In this document: positions 56,690-64,000 of the stretch, piece by piece | How positions within the stretch are numbered: position 1 is the first letter of the stretch | Layout: every line of letters begins with the position of its first letter | Origin: Closterium sp. Naga37s-1 | Lineage: Eukaryota; Streptophyta; Zygnematophyceae; Desmidiales; Closteriaceae | Length of the DNA: 64,000 bases | Reading direction: 5' to 3' | Assembly: GCA_947471745.1 (NCBI GenBank) | Contig: CANJKZ010001148.1 | Location: 69,501-133,500 of the forward strand | Made by a program: the position numbers and the translations under genes | The notes under the pieces: generated by a model | The model's database searches: none | What the model was told of the DNA's origin: nothing | What the model saw: only the letters and a program-made list of their open reading frames with translations

Positions 56690-58423
56690 CTACAGCAACC
56701 GAGGGCCTACCTCAACAAGCCCCAACTGCACACAAAACCTGTGGTGATCACCAAGCGCCAAGGCCTTGGTGAAGACGTCTGCAGTGTTGGCCTCTGAGGC
56801 CACAAAGTCCAGGCGTGCCTGGCCGCGTCGCTGCAGCTCTCGCAGGAGGAAGTACCTCACGTCAATATGTTTCACTCTGCTCTCCAGTCGAGGCTCTCGA
56901 CACAGGAGGATCATGGCCTTGTTGTCAGCGTACAAGGTCGGTGCAGAGCGAGGCCGCTCACCAAGGTCGGCGAGCAAGAAGGTCAACCAGCGAAGCTCCT
57001 GTGCCGCCATGGCACCAGCGTAGATCTCTGCCTCTGCACTGGAAGTAGCCACAGACGACGACCGTGTAGACCTCCACGACACAGCACCAGCTCCCAGACT
57101 GAAGCAGTAACCCTGAGTCGAGCGCTGAGTCTCCACGTCGTCAGCGTAGGAAGAGTCGCAGTGACCAGTCAACGCCACTGGCTGAGTCCCTCCAAGCACA
57201 AGCCCCATGCCTGATGTAGTCGCCAGGTACTTCGCCACCCTCACAGCAGCTGTCCAGTGGACAGGACGGTGTCTCCCAGTCGCAACAAAGCGAGAGAGGA
57301 CGCTGAGGGGAAAGGCGAGGTCCGGCCGAGTACAAGTCATCAGGTACATGAGGCAGCCCACCAGCTCTGCGTAGGGACCACTGGGCTCAAAAGGCTCGTC
57401 GGGAAAGGGGCCAGTGAGTCTGTGGTCAACAGCAAGAGGTGTGGGCTGTGTGGTGGAGAACTGGAAGTCGAACCGCCGAAGGACCTGCTGCACCATGTGT
57501 GACTGCGTCAGTGTGATGGTGCGAGCGGCTCTGTCCCTGGTGATCTGCAGGCCAAGGTAGCGCTGCAGTTCACCTAGGTCAGTGCACGTGTGTCTCTTCT
57601 GCAGCTCGGACTTCACCTGAGCCAGAGCTGCCCTGTCTGCTGTGGCAAAGACCAAGTCGTCGACGTACACTAGTATAAAGAAAGGAGTGGAACCAGTGCG
57701 AACAAACAGCGACGGGTCGGCAGAGGAAGGACAAAACCCAAGGTCACGAAGCGTGGAGCGAAGAGTGTCGTGCCACTCACGGGGCGACTGGCGGAGACCG
57801 TAGACTGGCCGTCTCAGGCTCCACTGGGTCCCAGGTGGGAAGGTGTCAGTGAAGCCAGGAGGGCGGCGCAGCCAGATCTCCTCGTGTAGTCGGCCCTGGA
57901 GAAACGCAGTAGAGAAGTCAAGGGAGTGCAGCTCGTAGTCTCGCTGTGCTGCTACGTGCAGTAACACCCGAAGAGTAGTCATCTTCGGGGTCGGGGCGAA
58001 GGTCTGGAAGAAGTCAACTCCCTCACGCTGACTGAAACCCCTAGCCACGTAGCGCGCCTTGAACACAGGCAGTGAACCAGGCGGCCACTTCACCTTGAAG
58101 AGCCACATGCCATCGACTACGTTCGCCCTGGGAGGGGGAACTGCGTCGACGTAGGTGCCTGTGGATCTCCAAGACGCTAACTCCGAGGCCATAGCCGCTT
58201 TCCACTGTGAGGCCCACGCCCCTGACACTGCCTCGCGGTAAGTGCGAGGAGTCGGTATGTCAAGGGCGTCGGGGTCTCCCTCAGGGGATAGCAGCATGGC
58301 ACAGACAGAGGGAGAAGCGGCTGCCCAGTACTCCAGCTCAGACTCTCTGTCCTCTAGGACGTCACAGCCAAGGGAAAACCCACCCCCGACGGACAGAGGA
58401 CGGGAGGGAGGAGCTGGCACCAC
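56690..58423 (-). pseudogene. Copia-2 reverse transcriptase and RNase H
   Basis: 577 codons: MWLFKVKWPPGSLPVFKARYV region, the SLDFSTAFLQG box, YGLRQSPREWH, catalytic YVDD near 57660, CTRPDLAFPLSVLSRF, and RNase H motifs (CDSSYADD, SSAEAEIYAG, LYADNKAMIL, VKHIDVRYFLLRE). The frame is the same as the segment upstream and is separated from it only by a TAG at 58433-58435. Confidence 0.92.
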
Positions 58424-58432
58424 ACGGGTGGT

Positions 58433-58976
58433 CTAGTCAAGGCGACTGGCAGCAGCAAACTCAGCGACAGCGGCAGTGAGAGCCGAGACAGACGACGGAG
58501 GGAAACGAGAGTCGGTGACAAGAGTGGCGAGGACACGAGAGACAACAGGACGAACAGCGCGGTAGTAGTCAGTGACAGGAGTAGGGGGGAAAGGGAGAGA
58601 GGACGGAGGTGGACACGGGAGAACGGACTTAGGAGGAGGACGACGAAGAGACGAACAAAGGAGGGCAGTGCGGAGGTCGGTAACGGGAGACGAGGGACGA
58701 GCACGCGGAGGACAGGGACGGACACGAGAGTGCGGGACACCAGGTGGAGGAGACTGCGGTGGAGGAGAAGACCAGACCGCCGGACTGGCGTCAGGAGGAG
58801 AAAACGTGGGACCAAACGCTGGAGGAGACGGAGTGTGAACAGGAGGAGAGGAGGGAAGACCAAGGGCCCGAAGGCCACTCACGGGTGGGAACAACTGCCG
58901 CTCCAGAGGGAGCTGCTGTGGTCGCAGCTGCGGCGGCGGTGTCTGCTGCTGCTGCGGCTGCTGCTGCTGCCGCCGC

Positions 58977-59031
<55 letters not shown>

Positions 59032-59632
59032 GCAGGTCCAACTGCCGCAACTCCTGCCGCTCCCTCTCCAACAGCACCTGCTCCTCACGCTCACGCCGAC
59101 GGGCCGCCTGGAGACGTGTGTCGTGGCGGTGAGGAGGCGGAGTGGACTCCGCAGAACCAGTGTCTCCTGCTCCAGTCTCCTTAGAACTAGCACCTCCAGT
59201 GCCAGCGCCTCCAGCACTAGCACCCCCTGTACTAGTACCGCCAGTGCCAGGACCTCCAACTCCAGCACCCCCAGAACTAGCACCTCCAGTGCCAGCACCT
59301 CCAGCTCCAGCACCCCCAGAGCTAGCGCCACCTGCGCCAGCACCTCCAGCTCCAGCACCCCCAGGACTAGCACCTCCAGTGCCTGGACCTCCAGCTCCAG
59401 CACCCCCAGTACTAGCGCCACCTGCGCTAGCACCTCCAACTCCAGCACCCCTCAAACGAGCACCCCCGGACCGAGTACCGCCAGTGGCTGCACCTCCCGC
59501 TCCAAAACCAACCGAGTCCACAGTAGCCTGTCGCGGAAGTACCGAAGGCTGCGGAGGGGACTGTGAGGAGGACTGCGGGGAGGGAGCCGCTGCCTGACGC
59601 GCGACCAAGGGTAGAGGGGTAGCGTGAGACAC
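58433..59632 (-). pseudogene. Copia-2 low-complexity linker between integrase and RT
   Basis: Gly/Ala-rich pentapeptide repeats (GGAGAGGAG type, DNA 15/30-bp repeats at 59160-59460), then a charged helix (RREREEQVLLERERQELRQL) and a CAG-encoded polyGln run (about 58976-59030). It is frame-shifted relative to the integrase ORF, which overlaps it. Confidence 0.8.
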
Positions 59633-61707
59633 ACCTGACGGGGCAGGACCAGGGGGGGGTGGGAGGGTGCGGGAGCAGGGGGAAGAGAGGGTGCGAGGAA
59701 AAGGGGGGGAAGGGGAACCGGGAGACCTCGACAGGGGTACCTGGTGTAGTAGGACACAGACTCGTCGAACCGGACGTCACGGGAGTCTAGGAACTGGTGG
59801 AGGGGCGGGTGGTAAAAGGACCAGTCGGCCGAGGCTACCGGGAAACCAAGGAAGACACAGGGGACGGCGCGAGCCGAGAGCTTGTCCGCAGAGGTGTCGC
59901 GGACAAGCGCAAGGCAGCCCCAGACTCGAAAAGCTGACCCAACACCAGGGGACCCGGTCCAAAGACTGGTCGGTGAAGCCTCTGGCCGTGAGACGCGCGG
60001 CTGGAGGTTCAGCTGGTGAGCGGCGTAGCGAACCGCGTAGGGCCACAGAAAATGGGGCGCACAGGCATGAATCATGGACGTGCGGGCGATGTCCATGACC
60101 AAGCCAATGCGGCGCTCAGCAACCCCATTCTGCTGTGGGGACTCCGGCAGCGTCCAGGACTGTACAATGCCCTGCTCGCCGCAGAATCCGGCAAGAATGC
60201 CTGAGCGAAACTCACCCCCACGGTCAGAGTGGAGACAGGAGACACGACGGCCACGAGTGCCCTCAGTGGCTAGAAGCCAGCGGATCAGCGTAGAAGTCAC
60301 CTCGGACTTCTTCGCGAGAGGAAACACCGTGGTGTACCTGGAGAAGTCGTCGACGACCACCAAAAAGTAGCGCTCCCTCTCAGGTCCCTGCGTAGGTGCA
60401 GGGCCCCAGACATCCAAGTGGAGTGTCTGGAAGGGAGCAGTGGCCGGACGAAGGGAGGAGGAGTGCGGAGTGGCACGAAGACGGTCGGCGACGCAAGGAG
60501 TGCACGGTGGCGCAGGCGAGGGAGGGAGCGACGGGAAGACGTGAGGGAGACCTGAGACAAGACGGTGACTAGCCATAGTGCGGAGGCGGGGGATCGACGC
60601 GTGGCCAAGACGGTGGTGCCACAAGACGGTCCGGTGGGTGAAAGACCGGCACGAGCAAGATGCAGCAACTAGACCGGACACAGCAACCTGACCGGACACA
60701 GCAACCTGACCGGACACAGCAACCGGTGGGGACGCAGTAACCTGACCGGACTCTGCTACCGGGGGGGACGAAGCAACCTGACCAGACGCAGCTACCTGCG
60801 GGGGCGGAGTGTGCAGGACGAAGAGACCTGAGTGGGGCTCTCTGGTGAACGTGGCAAGAACTGCCCCGGTGGAAGAATCCGTACAGATCGCAGTCCTCCC
60901 GTGCGCTGGAAAAGTGACTGTGATCCCCCGGTCCTGAAGGTATCCAACACCCACCAAGTTCCGAGAGAACGAGGGGATGTAGAGACCAGTGAGGAAACCA
61001 GAGGGGACAGCTGGGCACGGGAGAGTGGTCGAGCTGCGAGCAACTGCTGGTCCTGAAGTAGGATCAGCCAGGGCAACTGGGACTGGAGCCGAAAGAGGTG
61101 TGACAGTGGTGTGGTCGCGAAAGAAGCACTGGGATGCGCCGGAGTCCAGCGTGAAGGAGAGCGACGCAACAGCAGTCGTCACGGCTGGACTAGTGACTAC
61201 ACAAGCACCTACACTAAAAGCACTAGTACCTACACTAGCAACAGGCAAAGGTCCTAAGCTAGGTACACGCAAGCCAAGAGATCCGTACGTGACAGAATAA
61301 ACAGCATCCATAGACATATCAAACACAGGGTAACCACTACGAAACAAACCGGGCCAGATCGGGGGAGCCGACTCAGGCCCAAAACGCTCACGGTATAGGT
61401 CGTCGAGGCGACTGTAGCAGCGCGGTGCAGAGTGGTCAGGACGCCAGCAGGTAGTGCCAGCACCAGGGCCGGTCAGGATCCGGTACTGGCAGGGGCCGAC
61501 GTCGCGGCCACCGCAACAAGCCCCCAAGCCGGCTGGGCCGCTGCTGCAGCCAACGCTACCCGAACCGCCAGGCCGCCACGGCTGCTGAGGGCGCCACAAC
61601 TGCTGAGGGCAGAGCTGCTGCTGAGGGCGCCACTGCTGCTGCGGGTGCCACTGCTGAAACTGCCGCTGCTGCTGTCCCTGCTGCTGGAGAACCCTAGTGG
61701 ACGCCAT
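59452..61707 (-). pseudogene. Copia-2 partial Gag, protease and integrase
   Basis: 751 codons from ATG 61707. Gln/Trp/Pro-rich start, Cys/His motif (CQYRI...TTCWRPDHSAPRC), aspartic protease FTLDSGASQCFF with the catalytic Asp intact, hexapeptide VAVSGQ repeats (about 60665-60800), GAG-pre-integrase LWHHRLGHASIPRL, and integrase core with LHLDVWGP, HSDRGGEF and ESPQQNGVAERRI. Full Gag is missing. Confidence 0.9.
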
Positions 61708-61723
61708 GATAAAGGCTAGGAGC

Positions 61724-62542
61724 TGTTATAGTCACAATAGGCTTGAATGTGCCTCAAACGAAAGATAGAGAGCACAGACGGATTTCTGCACAGCGGCTTC
61801 AAACGTTGATAGCGTTCTGCTCACAGCTGCAAATGACTTGATTCAAATTGGATCTGGAGCGTCTTCACGTCGTCTACAATTATCAATTTAGATTGCACGA
61901 TTTGATGAAGAATTGACGACACAGCGTCGGTTTGAACGAACGGTACTATGGCAGCCACTATAGTCTTAGAACACAAGATAGGAAGAGTTACGAGTTGGGA
62001 ATGACTCCCAGCTCCTACAAACCCCAAGAGCCGAGGTACAGTGATGTGGAACAGTGCCACACTGTCCCCAACCACGAAGGGTCTCGAAACTACCCTTCAC
62101 TAGGGCCTACACCAAGTGAAATGTTACACTACACAAAGTAATGTAACTATCTTCAATATCTTGAGGTGTACCCTTTTGGCAAGCTTCGAAATCACTTGAG
62201 GCTTGACACCAAGGCTCGGGCTCTTCATCACAAACTCATCCTTGAGTTCTTGATGGGTCTGCTGCACACACCTGCGACACGCCGAACGTTCGACACAGGA
62301 CAAAATAGAAACCGCGCACGACAAAATAGAAACCGCGCGCGAGACACAAACGACCGCGTAACACGCGTCTAGCGATAACTCGCTATTGACTCGACACACA
62401 CACTCGACATCATGACTCAACATTCACACACAATTATAAGCATGAAATATATATTATCCCATGCCCTCATACCATTCCATACACACACACATTCACGCAC
62501 ACGGACAACAAGCCGAGTGCAAACCGTAGGGTTGCACCAACA
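61724..62542 (-). repeat. Presumed 3' LTR of Copia-3
   Basis: The LTR starts TGTTGG at 62542 (minus strand), right after a G-rich tract and the Copia-3 stop. It would end ...TATAACA at 61724 (TGTTATAG on plus). The second LTR is outside the window, so the end is inferred from the terminal TGTT/AACA symmetry and from where Copia-2 sequence begins. Confidence 0.5.
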
Positions 62543-62583
62543 AACTCCCCCTCGGATTGTTGGCCTTAGGATATGTTGCTCTC

Positions 62584-64000
62584 TCAGTTCAGAGCCATCC
62601 CAGCCAGCTTGCAACACTTCCAATGCTGCTGCTCCACCAGCCTCTTGGTCATCATGTCAGCCGGCTGCCCCGTGGTCTTCACGTAGCGCAACTCAACTTC
62701 ACCCGCGGTTACCATGCTCCTCGTCCAATGCCACTTCACTCTCATGTGCTTCGTGAGTCCATGCAACACAGGGTTCTTAGCAAGAGCAATGGCACCCTGG
62801 CTGTCACAGTACAGTGGGGTAGGTCCTTGCTGCTCCTCCCCCAATTCAGCCAACAAACGCCGCTGCCACACAATCTCCCGTACGGCACGGAAGAGTGCCA
62901 TGTACTCGGACTCCACCGAGCTCAAAGCTTGGTCAACCTGCTTCTTGCTCTCCCAAGCAGTTGGGCCTCCACCAACACAGCATATGAAGCCTCCCACACT
63001 TGTCATGTCCTCTGGTTCTGATGCATATGAAGCATCCGAGTAGGCGGTGAGGAACAAACGCCCGGGTTCAACACCATCCGCGCCCTTTTGGCGCCTTTGT
63101 GCCGCCGCCGAGTATTGCAGCCCAACGGTCGGTGTTTGGCCAAGATACTTGGCCACCCTCATTTGAGCTGCTACCTGCTCCTCATTAGGGCATTGCACAA
63201 CCCTAGCCAGCTGCCCGGTAGCAAACGCGACGTCCGGTCGGGTGTTTACCGCCGCATACATGAGGCTGCCCACCAACGAGTGAAATCGGCGCCTCTCCTC
63301 TTCACCAACGCTCTCCTCCTCTGGTCCCTTCACACACTTGAACCCAGAGGGAAAGGGTGTAGCCATATGGCCTTCACTCTGCCCAAAGTTGGCAGCCAAT
63401 GCCTCCAGGTACTTTCGTTGATGCACCCGCATGCACCGCTTCTCCACATCTCGTTCGATGTGGAGCCCAAGGTAGAAGCTCACGTCACCAAGGGCCTTGC
63501 ACTTGAACTTGTCTTGAAGCTTCAGCATCACCTCCTTCACAAGGTCAGAAGAGGGTGAGAAAATGAGGATGTCATCCACATAAACCACCATGAAACTCCT
63601 CTGCTCCCCCTCGCCAAGCATGAACAAGGAGTGATCGGCCGTTGAGGGAGTGAAGCCGATCCCCTCCAACACTTCGCGCAGCTTCATGTACCATTGCCTA
63701 GGGGCCTGCTTCAGCCCATAGAGGGCCTTCTTCAGCTTCCACACTCTGCCACTACCATCATCAAACCCCTCTGGCTGCGCCATAAAAATCTCCTCCTCAA
63801 GGATGCCGTTAAGGAATGCCGTTACGATGTCCATTTGCTTTACTACCCATCCTTTGATGGCGGCTCCCGCGAATAGGGTTCGCAGCGTCGTCGGCTTCAC
63901 CACAGGGGCAAACAGCTCCTTGAAGTCCACCTTCTCCTTCTGCTGGTACCCCTTGGCTACAAGCCTAGACTTGTAGCGCTCGATCTTGCCGTCGGCATCC
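62584..64000 (-). CDS. Copia-3 reverse transcriptase and RNase H (runs off the window)
   Basis: The open frame reaches the window end without a stop. RT: SRLVAKGYQQKEKVDF, QMDIVTAFLNG box, ALYGLKQAPRQWY, catalytic YVDD near 63580. RNase H: AYSDASYAS, SSVESEYMALFRAV, LYCDSQGAIALA, HMRVKWHWTR, ending QPADMMTKRLVEQQHW. It is intact as far as visible and clearly different from Copia-1 and Copia-2. Confidence 0.93.
   Translation of the reverse strand, partial: DADGKIERYKSRLVAKGYQQKEKVDFKELFAPVVKPTTLRTLFAGAAIKGWVVKQMDIVTAFLNGILEEEIFMAQPEGFDDGSGRVWKLKKALYGLKQAPRQWYMKLREVLEGIGFTPSTADHSLFMLGEGEQRSFMVVYVDDILIFSPSSDLVKEVMLKLQDKFKCKALGDVSFYLGLHIERDVEKRCMRVHQRKYLEALAANFGQSEGHMATPFPSGFKCVKGPEEESVGEEERRRFHSLVGSLMYAAVNTRPDVAFATGQLARVVQCPNEEQVAAQMRVAKYLGQTPTVGLQYSAAAQRRQKGADGVEPGRLFLTAYSDASYASEPEDMTSVGGFICCVGGGPTAWESKKQVDQALSSVESEYMALFRAVREIVWQRRLLAELGEEQQGPTPLYCDSQGAIALAKNPVLHGLTKHMRVKWHWTRSMVTAGEVELRYVKTTGQPADMMTKRLVEQQHWKCCKLAGMALN

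Larger units (their letters stand above)
56350..61723 (-). mobile_element. Copia-2 LTR retrotransposon (minus, 5' part missing)
   Basis: Pol frames at 61707-59452, 59632-58433 and 58423-56690, then a polypurine tract (ACGGGGGTG) and a 3' LTR that begins TGTCAAATGTTG at 56482 and extends to about 56350 (end uncertain). The 5' LTR and most of Gag are not seen. The sequence is cut at 61724 by the presumed end of Copia-3, so they probably lie beyond the window. Confidence 0.85.

Overview
The window looks like nuclear DNA of a green-lineage eukaryote, most likely a streptophyte (charophyte-type) alga. The host genes are plant-type, contain many introns and have GC-rich third codon positions. A plant-type mitochondrial ATP synthase 6 kDa subunit sits next to plant-type exocyst genes, and Copia LTR retrotransposons and a non-LTR retrotransposon fill the right half. 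The species itself is inference. No tRNA, rRNA, CRISPR array or bacterial operon was seen.

Left half (about 2-36.5 kb). Two SEC5 exocyst paralogues lie head to head: SEC5-A on the minus strand (1987-14800, 19 coding exons) and SEC5-B on the plus strand (15629-35020, 21 coding exons). Their start codons are 828 bp apart. I traced every splice junction by hand; reading frame is kept throughout and both models sum to 3,906 nt (1,301 codons plus stop). Eighteen intron positions and phases are shared, and B has two extra introns. Almost every intron carries tandem partial copies of the neighbouring exon edge together with its splice site. Extreme cases are about 30 copies of a 154-bp unit in SEC5-B, 22-bp and 19-bp minisatellites built on 5' splice sites, and about 70 copies of a GC-alternating 18-bp unit in SEC5-A. 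A small three-exon gene for the ATP synthase 6 kDa subunit follows at 35400-36547.

Right half (about 37-64 kb). Copia-1 (37226-46607, plus strand, target duplication CCCCA) lies in a short minisatellite. It encodes Gag, a degenerate protease, a Trp-Gly-repeat segment, integrase, and RT/RNase H, with several frame breaks. Its 5' LTR is split by a 1.55-kb non-autonomous LTR element (37595-39147, minus). A sister copy (48389-49910, plus) splits ORF1 of a non-LTR retrotransposon whose ORF2 carries RT and a restriction-like endonuclease (to 53962). A proline-rich, membrane-anchored protein fragment on the minus strand (54528-55890) looks like the front end of a PERK-type receptor whose kinase part is absent. 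Copia-2 (minus, about 56350-61723) shares LTR, polypurine-tract and subterminal sequence with the short elements and may mobilise them. It appears interrupted at its 5' side by Copia-3 (minus, 61724 to beyond the window end).

How it fits together: two divergent host genes for one exocyst subunit and one respiratory gene sit beside a nested retrotransposon cluster. The most unusual feature is the pervasive amplification of exon edges and splice sites inside the SEC5 introns.
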